A DNA stretch of 64,000 nt from Citrobacter koseri (GCA_900446925.1 UAVY01000007.1:124001-188000), one strand, 5' to 3'. Counted from the first letter of the stretch, positions 19,481-31,058 are shown. Made by a program: numbers and translations. The notes: a model not told the origin generated them from the sequence alone.

Positions 19481-19648
19481 GTGAAAAAACTCACCGATAA
19501 ACAAAAGTCTCGCCTCTGGGAACAACGACGAAATATCAATTTCCAGGAGAGTCGACGTCTGGAAGGGGTGGACATCCCGTTAGTTACCCTGACCGCCGAA
19601 GAAGCACTGGTGCGCCTGGCAGAATTAAGGAGGCACTATGAGCGATAA
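19481..19648 (+). CDS. yhfG: YhfG (FicA), antitoxin-like partner of Fic
   Basis: A 55-residue charged protein from a GTG start after GGGAGGT. It contains SRRLEG (residues 24-29), matching the class I Fic inhibitory motif (S/T)xxxE(G/N), whose Glu blocks gamma-phosphate binding in the partner Fic enzyme. The E. coli YhfG-Fic complex is known. The gene overlaps fic by eleven bases, so the two are translationally coupled, as expected of a toxin-antitoxin-like module. This gene is short and easily missed. Confidence 0.9.
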   Translation: MKKLTDKQKSRLWEQRRNINFQESRRLEGVDIPLVTLTAEEALVRLAELRRHYER

Positions 19649-20240
19649 GTTTGGTGATGGACGCGACCCCTATCTGTATCCCGGCCTGAACATCATGCGT
19701 AACCGCTTAGGCATCCGGCAGGTTCAGCGTCTGGAGCAGGCGGCGTATGAACTGACCGCACTGCGTGCCGCGACGATTGAAGCTGGCCCCCTGGTGCGCG
19801 GACTGCCTCACCTTCGCGCCATTCATCGCCAGCTGTATCAGGATGTTTTTGACTGGGCCGGACAACTGCGCGAGGTCGATATATATCAGGGAGATACCCG
19901 TTTTTGCCATTTTGCCTACATCGAAAAAGAGGGTAACGCCCTGATGCAGGATCTGGAAGAAGAGGGGTATCTGGTCGGGCTGACGAAAGAGAAATTCGCC
20001 GATCGTCTGGCGCACTACTACTGTGAAATTAACGTGCTGCATCCTTTTCGTATCGGCAGCGGACTGGCGCAGCGCATCTTCTTTGAGCAACTGGCGCTCC
20101 ACGCCGGTTACATCCTGAGCTGGAGCGGCATTCAGGTGGCCGAATGGAGCCAGGCGAACCAGAGCGGCGCGATGGGCGACCTGTCGGGATTACAGGCAAT
20201 ATTTCGTAAAGGGGTAATCGAAGCCCAGGAAACTGAGTAG
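19638..20240 (+). CDS. fic: Fic family adenylyltransferase
   Basis: A 200-residue Fic-fold protein (filamentation induced by cAMP) that would transfer AMP from ATP to a protein target. The active loop is [12 protein letters not shown] (135-146). The canonical motif is HPFxxGNGxxxR; here Asn is Ser, as in E. coli Fic. The supporting motifs [12 protein letters not shown] and [10 protein letters not shown] (target-docking flap) are present. Its natural target is unknown. Activity is probably held down by YhfG, encoded just upstream. Confidence 0.94.
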   Translation: MSDKFGDGRDPYLYPGLNIMRNRLGIRQVQRLEQAAYELTALRAATIEAGPLVRGLPHLRAIHRQLYQDVFDWAGQLREVDIYQGDTRFCHFAYIEKEGNALMQDLEEEGYLVGLTKEKFADRLAHYYCEINVLHPFRIGSGLAQRIFFEQLALHAGYILSWSGIQVAEWSQANQSGAMGDLSGLQAIFRKGVIEAQETE

Positions 20241-20271
20241 AATAGCGCGGTTCTTACGTACCGGAGCCGCC

Positions 20272-20835
20272 ATGATTCTGCTGATCGACAACTATGATTC
20301 GTTTACCTGGAACCTTTATCAGTATTTCTGCGAACTGGGCGCTGATGTCCTGGTCAGGCGAAATGACGCGTTGACGCTGGCGCAAATTGACGCGCTGAAT
20401 CCGCAAAAAATCGTGATCTCGCCGGGGCCCTGTACGCCGGATGACGCGGGCATCTCCCTGGCAGTAATCCGCCATTATGCCGGGCGCCTTCCCATGCTCG
20501 GCGTCTGTCTTGGACACCAGGCGATGGCGCAGGCCTTTGGTGCGACGATCGTGCGGGCGGCTAAAGTGATGCACGGTAAAACCTCTCCCGTCACCCATAA
20601 CGGCCAGGGCGTTTTTCAGGGGCTATCGAACCCGCTCACCGTCACGCGTTATCACTCGCTGGTGATCGATCCTGAAACGCTTCCCGCTTGCTTTGACGTT
20701 ACGGCCTGGAGCGACACGCAGGAAATTATGGGGATTCGCCACCGGGAGTGGGATCTGGAAGGGGTGCAGTTCCACCCGGAAAGTATTCTGAGCGAGCAGG
20801 GACATCAACTGCTGGCTAATTTCCTGTCGCGCTGA
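20272..20835 (+). CDS. pabA: Aminodeoxychorismate synthase glutamine amidotransferase PabA
   Basis: Supplies ammonia from glutamine to PabB in p-aminobenzoate (folate) synthesis. It has 187 residues. The class I amidotransferase triad is visible: Cys79 (GVCLGHQ), His168 and Glu170 (VQFHPES). It follows fic by 31 bases and is likely partly cotranscribed with it, as in E. coli. Confidence 0.96.
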   Translation: MILLIDNYDSFTWNLYQYFCELGADVLVRRNDALTLAQIDALNPQKIVISPGPCTPDDAGISLAVIRHYAGRLPMLGVCLGHQAMAQAFGATIVRAAKVMHGKTSPVTHNGQGVFQGLSNPLTVTRYHSLVIDPETLPACFDVTAWSDTQEIMGIRHREWDLEGVQFHPESILSEQGHQLLANFLSR

Positions 20836-20856
20836 TTTGTGGTTGCTATATAGTGA

Positions 20857-20893
20857 TTTTTTATGCATATTTTATGACTGAAATTTCATTTAG
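20857..20893 (+). promoter_or_regulatory. Possible ArgR boxes upstream of argD
   Basis: Two adjacent AT-rich dyads, around TATGCATATTTTATGA and CTGAAATTTCATTTAG, just before argD. They resemble a tandem ARG-box pair only loosely, so this call rests mainly on argD being ArgR-controlled in E. coli. Confidence 0.35.
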
Positions 20894-22126
<1,233 letters not shown>

Positions 22127-22128
22127 TT

Positions 22129-22209
22129 GCCGGATGGCGCTACGCTTATCCGGCCTACAAATCGCGTTTTCCCTGTAGGCCGGATAAGGCGCTTGCGCCG
22201 CCATCCGGC
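22129..22209. repeat. REP/BIME between argD and yhfK
   Basis: Inverted pair: GCCGGATGGCG through TTATCCGGCCTAC, then GTAGGCCGGATAAG through CGCCATCCGGC. It separates two convergent genes. Confidence 0.92.
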
Positions 22210-22231
22210 AAACAACAAACAGCAAACAACG

Positions 22232-24319
22232 TCAACCCTTCATATCCCGTAACCGGCGACTAAGCCAGATGCCGTGATGCGGGCGCTGGCGCCATGCCAC
22301 TGACGAAATGGTGTGCATGGTATTCAGGTGCCCCAGCACGCGTTGCAGATGCTGTTCCAGCGTGCTGAGCGGCCCGTGGGAGAGCATCTCCGATGACTCC
22401 AGAATATTCACATCCCCGGAACCGCCCGGCGCGTCATACTCCAGCCGCTGCTGACAGCGCTGGAGCGCAATTTCGCAGGATTCCAGATAGCGCTGCGCCA
22501 GATCCGGCGTCAGCATCGTATGCTCGCGCGCCAGCGTGGTCATGGCGTTGACGTGCTCAACGATAAACTGGCTGTGCGTTACCCACAGTTTCATATCTTC
22601 CAGATAGTGCGTGTTAAACCCCGGTTCCTGCATCGCCTGATTCAGCGAGTTAAACAGCGTATTGTGCGCCTGGTTCACCCGCATTCGCTGATACGCCAGC
22701 GGCGTTGGCTGCGGGTCGTTGCTGAGGATCAGCCGAATGGCCTCCTGGTCCGCTTCCAGCGCGTCGTGGGCATTCTTACGCAAAAGGCCGCTTTGCCACT
22801 GTGGCCAGAGCCAGACCATTCCGCCAAAAGCAATCAGGCAACCAATGACCGTATCAATAAATCGCGGCACGATGAACTGTTCGCCGTTGAGCGTCAGCAG
22901 TTGCAGGGTATAGACCGCCGTCACCGTAAAGCCAACCGTCGCCCAGCCGTAGTTTTTGCGAATGGTCAGATAGCTCACCAGCGTAATGATCAGCATTAAT
23001 GCCAGCGTGTAGCCTTCAGGAATGCGAAAGTGCAACGTGACGCCCGCCACCACCAGACCGGCCAGCGTACCCGCTGAACGGTGCAGAATGCGCACGCGCG
23101 TCGCGCCGTAGCCGTTTTGCGTGACGAACAGGATGGTCATCAGAATCCAGTACGGCTTGGGCAGATGTAAGGCGCTGCCCATCAGGCTGGCGATGCTTAA
23201 CATAACGCTGATTCGCCCGGCGTTGCGCAGCGCGGGCGATTTAAACGATAAATAGCTTTTCAGCGCGGGCAGCAGCGGCAGGCGACGCTGTTTATCGGCC
23301 ATCAGGTCGCGTGCGTACAGTGGACGCTGAGTGCGTAATACGCGGGCAATACGGCTAAAGTGCCAGTAGCAAAACTGCCCGACAGGGTTTTCCGGGTGCT
23401 GATTAGCGATTTTTTCCAGCGCGCCAGTCTGCTTCTCCATCGAAAAACGGCTGGGCAAGCGGTGATACAGAATGTCATCCGCGATGATGCGCAGGCGGGC
23501 GGCGACGGTTTGCGCATTCCAGCGAATAACCTGTTCCGCGTGGCTGCGCTCCACCAGCTTCTGAACCTCCTCCGGCTGATGCAAACTGACGGAGATATGC
23601 TCCTGTAAGTCCAGCGCTTCCTGGAAGGCGCGCAGCAGGCGCTTGTAGTCATTATTGTGCTGGGCCGACAGCATGTGCATTTGCTGGTAACACTGGGTAA
23701 TGAGATCCACCGCTTTCTGCTGGCGCACCAGCAGAGGCGGCAGCGCTTTTTCTGGATCGATATGCTGCGTGAGCAGGCTGTATTTGGCCTCGCAATAGTC
23801 GGCCAGCTCGCGATACAGCAGGCTGAGCGATTCGCGCAGCGGCTGTTCGCGCCACAGCCAGAACCAGAACCAGTTAAACAGCCCGTACCATAGCGTGCCG
23901 AGCGCGTAGATGAGCAGCGGCTCCCAGACCGGCATGTTCCCCGCCAGGCTTAGCGTGAAAATGGCGGCAATCAGTGAAGCGGGCAGCAGCCTTGCATGCA
24001 GCGGGCTGATTTCCGCCGTGACGCCGAGCAGCAGCGTCAGCCCGGTGAGGATCAGCGGCAGGGGGATGTCGCGCGCCAGCAGCAGTTGCGTAATCAGGCT
24101 GCATCCGGCAAACAGCGATCCGCCGATGATTAAGCGTTTGAAAAAGCGTTTATGCGGGGTATCAAGACCGGCAATGTTGCAGCAGGCGGGAACGAGCGAG
24201 AACAGCAGTCCCAGGTGCAACTGGCCGATGATCAGGCCGATAGCCACAGGCAGGCACAGCACCAGCGTTTGCCGTAGTGCGTAGTTGATCTCAGGATGGT
24301 AAATCAGTCTTCGCCACAT
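22232..24319 (-). CDS. yhfK: YhfK, FUSC-family inner membrane protein
   Basis: About 695 residues of the YccS/YhfK type: an N-terminal block of membrane helices (for example LVLCLPVAIGLIIGQLHLGL), a large cytoplasmic helical region, and a second membrane block (TLALMLIITLVSYLTI). It is related to p-hydroxybenzoic acid efflux components and aluminium-activated transporters; the substrate is unknown. I start it at ATG (MWRRLIYHPEINYALRQ) to match E. coli; an upstream TTG in frame adds four residues but sits in the crp terminator. The frame is intact. Confidence 0.92.
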   Translation of the reverse strand: MWRRLIYHPEINYALRQTLVLCLPVAIGLIIGQLHLGLLFSLVPACCNIAGLDTPHKRFFKRLIIGGSLFAGCSLITQLLLARDIPLPLILTGLTLLLGVTAEISPLHARLLPASLIAAIFTLSLAGNMPVWEPLLIYALGTLWYGLFNWFWFWLWREQPLRESLSLLYRELADYCEAKYSLLTQHIDPEKALPPLLVRQQKAVDLITQCYQQMHMLSAQHNNDYKRLLRAFQEALDLQEHISVSLHQPEEVQKLVERSHAEQVIRWNAQTVAARLRIIADDILYHRLPSRFSMEKQTGALEKIANQHPENPVGQFCYWHFSRIARVLRTQRPLYARDLMADKQRRLPLLPALKSYLSFKSPALRNAGRISVMLSIASLMGSALHLPKPYWILMTILFVTQNGYGATRVRILHRSAGTLAGLVVAGVTLHFRIPEGYTLALMLIITLVSYLTIRKNYGWATVGFTVTAVYTLQLLTLNGEQFIVPRFIDTVIGCLIAFGGMVWLWPQWQSGLLRKNAHDALEADQEAIRLILSNDPQPTPLAYQRMRVNQAHNTLFNSLNQAMQEPGFNTHYLEDMKLWVTHSQFIVEHVNAMTTLAREHTMLTPDLAQRYLESCEIALQRCQQRLEYDAPGGSGDVNILESSEMLSHGPLSTLEQHLQRVLGHLNTMHTISSVAWRQRPHHGIWLSRRLRDMKG

Positions 24320-24328
24320 CGGTGCAAA

Positions 24329-24361
24329 CAAAAATGGCGCATTACCGGGTAATGCGCCATT
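24329..24361 (-). terminator. crp terminator
   Basis: Perfect stem ATGGCGCATTACC/GGTAATGCGCCAT, followed on the minus strand by a T5 tract. It lies between crp and the yhfK start. Confidence 0.88.
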
Positions 24362-24370
24362 CCGACGGGA

Positions 24371-25003
24371 TTAACGTGTGCCGTAGACGACGATGGTCTT
24401 ACCGTGAGCGGAGATCAGATTCTGATCTTCGAGCATTTTCAGAATACGCCCCACGGTTTCACGGGAGCAGCCAACGATCTGGCCGATCTCCTGACGGGTG
24501 ATTTTGATCTGCATGCCATCCGGGTGAGTCATTGCGTCAGGTTGTTTCGCCAGGTTCAGCAGGGTCTGAGCGATACGGCCCGTTACGTCGAGGAAGGCGA
24601 GGTTACCGACTTTCTCAGATGTCACTTGCAGACGGCGAGCCATCTGGGAAGACAGGCGCATCAGAATATCCGGGTTTACCTGGATCAACTGACGGAATTT
24701 CTTGTAAGAAATTTCAGCGACTTCACAGGCCGTTTTGGCACGTACCCAGGCACTGCGTTCCTGACCTTCTTCAAACAGGCCCAGTTCGCCAATAAAATCG
24801 CCCTGATTCAGATAAGAAAGGATCATTTCTTTCCCTTCTTCATCTTTGATCAACACTGCCACTGAGCCTTTAACGATGTAGTACAACGTTTCCGCTTTTT
24901 CACCCTGGTGAATCAGCGTGCTCTTCGATGGGTACTTATGAATGTGGCAATGAGACAAGAACCATTCGAGAGTCGGGTCTGTTTGCGGTTTGCCAAGCAC
25001 CAT
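24371..25003 (-). CDS. crp: cAMP receptor protein CRP
   Basis: Global cAMP-dependent regulator, 210 residues, nearly identical to E. coli. The cAMP pocket includes [15 protein letters not shown] (Glu and Arg contacts); the dimer helix follows; the C-terminal helix-turn-helix is [20 protein letters not shown]. The gene is intact. Predicted CRP sites exist in its own upstream region (autoregulation) and before ppiA. The divergent yhfA arrangement matches E. coli. Confidence 0.98.
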   Translation of the reverse strand: MVLGKPQTDPTLEWFLSHCHIHKYPSKSTLIHQGEKAETLYYIVKGSVAVLIKDEEGKEMILSYLNQGDFIGELGLFEEGQERSAWVRAKTACEVAEISYKKFRQLIQVNPDILMRLSSQMARRLQVTSEKVGNLAFLDVTGRIAQTLLNLAKQPDAMTHPDGMQIKITRQEIGQIVGCSRETVGRILKMLEDQNLISAHGKTIVVYGTR

Positions 25004-25125
25004 GCGCGGTTATCCTCTGTTATAAGCTGTCTCCAGAGCCAGAACACGACACTGCCTCTGGGTTTGCAAAAATAGGTTTCCCGAATTCCTGGGAAGGGGG
25101 CTGTCGAAAATGTACTGCAGCCTGA

Positions 25126-25142
25126 ATGTGATGTCCTCTGCA
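25126..25142 (-). promoter_or_regulatory. CRP autoregulatory site in the crp upstream region
   Basis: On the minus strand, GCAGAGGACATCACATTC matches the downstream CRP operator of E. coli crp (TCACA half-site intact, other half weak). The 307-base gap between crp and yhfA holds this site and the divergent promoters; I see no further gene in it. Confidence 0.6.
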
Positions 25143-25310
25143 TACATGCAGTACGTCAATGTATTACTGTAGCATCCCGACTGTTTTAGCATAGCTTTCG
25201 CCGTGTGTCTCCTGGTGTCTCGCTTCAGCATGACGCAGGTCGCCTTCCGTTGCGAGATTTGTTATGTGCGCGTAATCTGTCAGGAAAATTGACACATTGG
25301 AGTTCCGAAT

Positions 25311-25715
25311 ATGCAAGCGCGTGTAAAGTGGGTTGAAGGGTTAACCTTTCTGGGAGAGTCTGCCTCCGGCCACCAGGTTTTAATGGATGGCAACTCCGGT
25401 GATAAAGCGCCAAGTCCGATGGAAATGGTGCTGATGGCCGCAGGCGGTTGTAGCGCAATCGACGTGGTTTCTATTTTGCAGAAAGGGCGTCAGGATGTGA
25501 CGAATTGCGAAGTGAAGCTGACGTCCGAACGTCGTGAAGAAGCGCCGCGCCTGTTTACGCATATCAATCTGCATTTCATTGTGACCGGTAATGACCTGAA
25601 AGACGCGGCGGTTGCGCGGGCGGTCGATCTTTCGGCTGAGAAGTATTGCTCCAGTGGCGCTGATGCTGGAAAAGCGGTGAATATTACCCATTCATATGAA
25701 GTGATTGCGGCGTGA
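25311..25715 (+). CDS. yhfA: YhfA, OsmC/Ohr-family protein
   Basis: A 134-residue OsmC-fold protein. The two redox-type cysteines lie in AAGGCSAIDVV and EKYCSSGADAGKAV. Family members reduce organic hydroperoxides through such a pair; YhfA itself is uncharacterised. Divergent from crp, followed by a BIME. Confidence 0.93.
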   Translation: MQARVKWVEGLTFLGESASGHQVLMDGNSGDKAPSPMEMVLMAAGGCSAIDVVSILQKGRQDVTNCEVKLTSERREEAPRLFTHINLHFIVTGNDLKDAAVARAVDLSAEKYCSSGADAGKAVNITHSYEVIAA

Positions 25716-25723
25716 TGCCGGTT

Positions 25724-25799
25724 GCCTGATGGCGCTACGCTTATCAGGCCTACGAATTCGCACTCTGTAGGCCGGATAAGGCGTTAGCCGCCATCCGGC
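25724..25799. repeat. REP/BIME between yhfA and prkB
   Basis: Inverted pair GCCTGATGGCG through TTATCAGGCCTAC and GTAGGCCGGATAAG through GCCATCCGGC, between convergent genes. Confidence 0.92.
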
Positions 25800-25813
25800 A
25801 AACAGCGAACAGA

Positions 25814-26689
25814 TTATTGCGATCTTCTTCCCTTCCATCAGTCGCTGAACCAGCGGCAACATGATCAGCTCCATCGCCAGCCCCATTTTGCCGCCCGGCA
25901 CCACGAGCGTATTGATATGGGAAATAACGACCCCTGCAACATCGCCAGCAGCCACGGGAAATCAATCCCTTCCAGATTTCTGAAATGAATGACCACAAAA
26001 CTTTCGTCCAGCGAAGGAATGCCTTTCGCGGCGAAGGGATTGGAGGTGTCGACGGTGGGCACGCGCTGGAAGTTTAATGTGGGTGCGGGAAAACTGCGGC
26101 GTAATGAAATTAATGTAGTCATCCATTGAGCGGACAACGGAATCCATCACCGCCTCGCGGGAGTGGCCGCGCTCGGCTGGTATCGCGAATCAGCTTTTGA
26201 ATCCACTCCAGGTTGACGATCGGCACTACGCCGACCAGCAGATCGACATGACGTGCGACATCATGCTGCGGCGTTACCCACGCCGCCGTGCAGCCCTTCG
26301 TAAAACAGCACATCGGTGGGTTCCGGCAGCGGCTGCCACGGGGTAAACGTCCCCGGCACCTGATTCCACGGCACGGCTTCATCGTAGGTATGAAGATACT
26401 TACGCGCCTGGCCTTTGCCCGTCTGTCCGTATTCAATAAAGGTTTGTTCCAGCAGGCTGAAGTCGTTGGCTTCAGGGCCGAAATAGCTGATATGCCGCCC
26501 GGCCGTCGCGCGCTTTGCGGATTCCGCCATGTCCATTTCGGGGCGTGTGTAACGATGAAAACTGTCGCCTTCCACCTCGGCTGCGCGCAGATTTAACTGC
26601 GCGAAAATTTTCCGAAACGCGAGGCTGGTGGTCGTGGTCCCCGCGCCGCTGGACCCTGTTACCGCAATCACCGGATGTTTGGCAGACAT
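25814..26689 (-). CDS. prkB: Phosphoribulokinase-like protein PrkB (several frame breaks)
   Basis: P-loop kinase of the phosphoribulokinase/uridine kinase group, about 290 residues; its substrate in enterobacteria is unknown. The start MSAKHPVIAVTGSSGAGTTT carries a P-loop without the usual Lys, as in E. coli. Further blocks: DVLFYEGLHGG, VPIVNLEWIQKLIRDTS, LVVPGGKMGLAMELIMLPL. Single-base indels near 26275, 26173, 26070, 25942 and 25819 explain the breaks; correcting the last gives the expected ending MEGKKIE. It lies downstream of yheT-yheU on the same strand. Confidence 0.85.
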
Positions 26690-26744
26690 AAACAACTTCC
26701 ATGAATCAACAAAAGTTTTAGTATAGTCGGCCGTCAGCGGCGGA

Positions 26745-26964
26745 TTATTCGCGAAACTGTCCACGCGGCATAATGTTGACCGTCTCGTGCAGTTCAGACC
26801 ACACCAGAACAGCTTCTCCGCACTGTAGCTGTCGTTTGAACGTCGGCGACCTTTTGCTCAAGCGAACGTTCATGTTCACCATAATCGGTGCCTTCACGCA
26901 ACACAAAGCTTTCGATCAAATTGTCCAGCGTCTCAGAAGACAGCTCTTGCCAGGGGATCATCAT
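26745..26964 (-). CDS. yheU: YheU, small conserved protein (one frame break)
   Basis: A 72-residue protein ([20 protein letters not shown] at the N-terminus) of the UPF0270 family with no known function. One extra base near 26842 (GTTCAAACG for GTCAAACG) shifts the frame; corrected, it continues [19 protein letters not shown] and ends PRGQFRE. The start overlaps the yheT stop (ATGATGA), so the two are translationally coupled. Confidence 0.88.
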
Positions 26965-27985
26965 GATGACGCCTCCAGATACGTTGTCAGCCAGTCGGGA
27001 ATCCGCGACTCCAGCCACATTTCCGGGCGACGCAGCGTCCCGCCGATAAATCCAACATGCCCGCCATGCTCGGTGAGCTGATACTCCACCAGCGGCGGCA
27101 GATTTTCCGGTTTCGGGATCACATGATGATCCATAAACGGATCGTCTTTCGCGTGGATGATGAGCGTCGGTTTGGCGATCTGGTTGAGCATCGGCATGGC
27201 GCTACATTGACGATAATAGTCTATCGCGTCGGCAAAGCCGTGAATTTTCGCGGTGATCAGATCGTCAAATTCACGGAGCCGGCGCACGGATTTGAGTTGC
27301 GCCAGATTAATCGGCAGTGTGCCGGGGTATGCCGCCAGCTTGCGCGCGGCGTTGGCCTTCAGCAGATTGAGCAGATAGCGCTGATAAACGCGGGAAAACC
27401 CTTTTTCCATATGATAGCTGCACGCTTCCAGCACGAAGGGGGCGGAAACGATGACCGCCGCGTCAATCGGGATCTCGCGGCCTTCTTTCGCCAGCAGACC
27501 ACGCCAGCATATTTCCGCCGAGCGAATAGCCGACGGCGGCGGTGGGGACGGCGCCAAACTCACGCTGTAGCCAGTGTAAAAACCAGGTGCCGTCTTCCGT
27601 TTCGCCGGAGTGATAAATGCGGTTCAGCCGGTTCGGTTCGCCGCTACAGCCGCGAAAGTGCATGACCACGCCCAGCCAGCCACGCTTTTGCGCCGCTTCA
27701 ATCAGCCCGTGAGCGTACGGGCTGTTCAGGCTGCCTTCCAGGCCGTGAAAAACCACCAGACGCGGTTTGTGCTTCGCGTGCTGTGGATCTTCACTCCAGG
27801 CCAGATCGATAAAATCGCCGTCCGGTAATTCCAGACGTTGCCAGTGCGCATCGAACTTCACCTTGCGGCGGATGAGTCGCGGCAGCATGGTTTGCAGGTG
27901 GCGGTTGCGGATACCGCGCATTGGCACGAACTCCGCACTATCGTGACCGGTGATATCAAGGTCGGGGGGAGGTTATTTGAGTCAT
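26961..27985 (-). CDS. yheT: YheT, alpha/beta hydrolase (two frame breaks)
   Basis: About 340 residues. Hydrolase signature: [12 protein letters not shown] oxyanion region, nucleophile in [10 protein letters not shown], acid in [10 protein letters not shown], and His in EHGGHVGF. It belongs to the YheT/ABHD1-3 group, esterases of uncertain substrate. The frame breaks in a C6 tract (27964-27969; five C give [15 protein letters not shown]) and near 27508 (extra G in GCGTGGTCTG). In E. coli yheS-yheT-yheU-prkB are adjacent; here the mdc locus separates yheS from yheT. Confidence 0.88.
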
Positions 27986-28201
27986 AAATTATGCGATGTT
28001 TTTTTAAATCTGCCGCCTACTATACCGTCACTTTCCCCCCGGTGTTTATGAAAATGAGGCAAGGGGAGCGGATTTACACCTTCCTGACGCTGATCTTAAT
28101 CACAATTCATTACTCAAATTATTACTCTCAGGCTAATGATTCCTCTCTACGCTTAATTGATGACTTTCTCACCAGGGCGCACACTCTTTCCAGTGTTAAG
28201 C

Positions 28202-28224
28202 AATCAAAATGATTAGCTGAATCA
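28202..28224 (+). promoter_or_regulatory. AATCA/TGATT half-site array before mdcA
   Basis: Three alternating half-sites, AATCA-AAA-TGATT-AGCTG-AATCA, form two overlapping dyads that end at the AGGAGG ribosome site of mdcA. This could be an operator or an mRNA structure. The rest of the 250-base yheT/mdcA gap is AT-rich and shows no clear sigma-70 promoter or gene. Confidence 0.4.
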
Positions 28225-28235
28225 GGAGGTTAATA

Positions 28236-29891
28236 ATGTTATCTGGGCAAACGCCAGCACGAGTCTGGAACACGCGCCGCACCGAGAAGCAGCGGCGTCT
28301 GGCTTCCGTTCCGGTGCAGGGCAAGGTGCTGCCAACCGCAGACCTGACCGCAATGCTGGAAAAACTGATCGCGCCGGGTGACCGCGTGGTATTAGAAGGG
28401 AATAACCAGAAGCAGGCAGATTTCCTGTCCCGCATGCTGGCGGAGGTCAACCCGCAGATAGTGCATGACCTGCATATGATCATGCCAAGCGTTGGGCGCA
28501 GCGAGCATCTCGATATCTTCGAAAAGGGTATCGCCCGCAAGCTGGACTTCTCTTTTTCCGGCACTCAAAGTCTGCGCATCTCGCAACTGCTGGAAGATGG
28601 CCTGCTGGAAATTGGCGCCATCCACACCTACATCGAACTTTATTCCCGTCTTTACGTCGACCTGGCGCCAAACGTGGCGCTGATTGCCGGTTACAAAGCT
28701 GACCGCAAAGGCAACCTCTATACCGGGCCGAGTACCGAAGATACCCCGGCGCTGGTGGAAGCCGCCGCATTCCACGATGGCATCGTTATCGTACAGGTGA
28801 ATGAGCTGGTGGACGACGAGTGCGACTTGCCGCGCGTCGATATTCCGGGCTCGTGGATCGACTACGTGGTGGTTGCCGACAAACCGTTCTTTATCGAACC
28901 GCTGTTCACTCGCGACCCGCGCCTGATCAAACAGGAACATATCCTGATGGCGATGATGGCCATTAAAGGCATCTACGCAGAGCACCAGGTGCAGTCGCTG
29001 AACCACGGTATCGGCTTCAACACCGCCGCTATTGAACTGCTGCTGCCGACCTGGGGCGAGCAACTCGGTCTGCGCGGCAAAATCTGTAAACACTGGACGC
29101 TGAACCGCATCCGACGCTGATCCCGGCGATTGAAAGCGGCTGGGTGGAAAGCGTGCACTGCTTCGGCGGCGAGCTGGGGATGGAGGAGTACATCCGCGCC
29201 CGTCCTGACGTGTTCTTTACCGGCGCCGACGGCTCCATGCGTTCTAACCGCGCCTTCTGTCAGCTGGCGGGTCAGTACGCGGTCGATATGTTTATCGGCT
29301 CCACGTTGCAGGTTGATGGCCTGGCTAACTCCTCAACGGTGACTCGCGGTCGTCTGTCCGGCTTCGCGGCGCGCCAAACATGGGCCACGACCCGCACGGT
29401 CGCCGTCATGCTACCCCGGCCTGGCTGAACATGATCACCGAAACCTGACCCTATGCAGCGCGGTAAAAAATTGGTGGTGCAGATGGTGGAAACTTTCCAG
29501 GCGGGCGTGAAACCGACCTTCGTGGAAAAACTGGATGCGGTTGACGTGGCGAAAGCCTCCGGTATGCCACTGGCGCCGGTGATGATCTACGGCGACGACG
29601 TGACCCACGTTCTGACCGAAGAAGGTATCGCTTATCTCTACCGGGCGGAAAGTCTGGAGGAGCGTCGCGCGATGGTTGCGGCGGTGGCCGTATCACCGAC
29701 ATCGGTCTGGGCGTAGACGCCCGGCGCTGTCGCCGAACTGCGTCAGAGCGGCAAGGTGGTTTTACCCGGAAGATATGGGCATTCGTCGTACCGACGCCAC
29801 CCGTTCTCTGCTGGCGGCCGGTAGCGTTGCCGACCTGGTGGAATGGTCCGGGGGTCTCTACAACCCACCTGCGAAATTTCGGAGCTGGTAA
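28236..29891 (+). CDS. mdcA: Malonate decarboxylase alpha subunit MdcA (several frame breaks)
   Basis: Acetyl-S-ACP:malonate ACP transferase: it swaps acetyl for malonyl on the MdcC carrier. It has 551 residues after correction, the length of Klebsiella MdcA. Strong AGGAGG before the ATG (MLSGQTPARVWNTRR). Indels near 29105, 29365, 29441, 29689, 29724 and 29761 add up to zero net change, so the span is exactly 552 codons. The corrected protein runs through FGGAPNMGHDPHGRRHATPAW and ends LYNPPAKFRSW. First gene of mdcABCDEFGH, with a one-base overlap (TAATG) into mdcB. Confidence 0.9.
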
Positions 29892-30749
29892 TGAAACTTC
29901 TGCCCCGGATTCAGGTTGAAGGCGGTGCCGAATGGCTGGCGCGAACCGCCACGCAGTGTCTGATCGACGAAGCACGATTAAGCCCGAAGCCCGGTCTGGT
30001 GGACAGTCGGGGGAACGGCGCGCACCACGATTTATCGCTTGCGCTGATGGAGCGCTCGGCGCACAGCCTGACCTCCACGTTTCAGGCGCTGGCGCAACAA
30101 AGCTGGCGGCGTCCGGCTGATATTGCGCTCAGACAAACCATAGGGCGACTCGGTCGCGAAGGCGAGCAACTGATGATGGGCGTCAACGGGCGGCGTGAAC
30201 ACCCACCGTGGCGCGATTTGGGCGCTGGGGCTGTTGGTGAGCGCCGTGGCGATGCACGGCGGCGCGGGCAGGGCGCAGCAGGTGACGGCAACCGCCGCTG
30301 AACTGGCAAAACTGCCGGATGACGCCGCGCCGAAAGTCTTCAGTAAAGGGCTGCGCGCCACCCATCGTTATCGCGTACCGGGCGCCAGAGAAGAGGCACA
30401 GCAGGCGTTTCCACACATTATGCAGCGTGCGCTGCCGCAGCTTCGGCTAAGCCGACAGAACGGCAGCAGCGAAATGCACGCCCGGCTGGATGCGCTGATG
30501 GCCATCATGACCTCGCTGACCGACACCTGCGTACTTTCTCGTGCCGGGATGGAGGGGTTGGATGCCATGCAGCACGGCGCGCGCGCCGTTCTCCATGCGG
30601 GCGGCAGCGCGCACCCGGCAGGGGAGCAGGCGCTGGCCCGTTTAGACCGTCAGATGCTGGCGCTGAACGCCTCGCCGGGCGGCGCGGCGGACTTGCTCGC
30701 CGCCACCCTGTTTCTCGATCGCGTCGAAACGTCTTATTCAAAGCATTAA
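29891..30749 (+). CDS. mdcB: Triphosphoribosyl-dephospho-CoA synthase MdcB (one frame break)
   Basis: Makes 2'-(5''-triphosphoribosyl)-3'-dephospho-CoA, the precursor of the MdcC prosthetic group (CitG-like). About 285 residues. Characteristic blocks: [19 protein letters not shown] near residue 35, [16 protein letters not shown], and [17 protein letters not shown]. One extra G in ACGGGCGG (30188-30190) breaks the frame between EGEQLMM and GGVNTHRG. Translation is coupled to mdcA. Confidence 0.9.
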
Positions 30750-30758
30750 GAGGATGTT

Positions 30759-31058
30759 ATGGAAAAAATCACATTGACCGTGCCAGCCAGCCGCGCGTTA
30801 CGCGGCAGGGCGCTGGCAGGGGTTGTCGGCTCCGGGGATATGGAGGTGTTATTCACCGCCGACCAGGGCCAGACGTTAACCATTGATATCACTACTTCCG
30901 TCGATAACAGCCGCAGCCGCTGGGAAGCGCTGTTTACCCGTCTGCAAACGGTCAGCAGCCTGCCGGCAGGCAAACTGACCATCCACGACTTCGGCGCGAC
31001 GCCGGGCGTAGCGCGCATTCGTATCGAACAGGTATTTGAAGAGGTGAGCTATGCGTGA
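30759..31058 (+). CDS. mdcC: Malonate decarboxylase acyl carrier (delta) subunit MdcC
   Basis: A 99-residue acyl carrier protein. Ser25 in VVGSGDMEVLF is the attachment site of the phosphoribosyl-dephospho-CoA arm, which carries malonyl and acetyl groups between the other subunits. The gene is intact and overlaps mdcD by eight bases. Confidence 0.95.
   Translation: MEKITLTVPASRALRGRALAGVVGSGDMEVLFTADQGQTLTIDITTSVDNSRSRWEALFTRLQTVSSLPAGKLTIHDFGATPGVARIRIEQVFEEVSYA

Noticed and set aside
28480..28770. Small minus-strand frames within mdcA and other mdc genes
   Set aside because: GC-rich shadow frames without ribosome sites.
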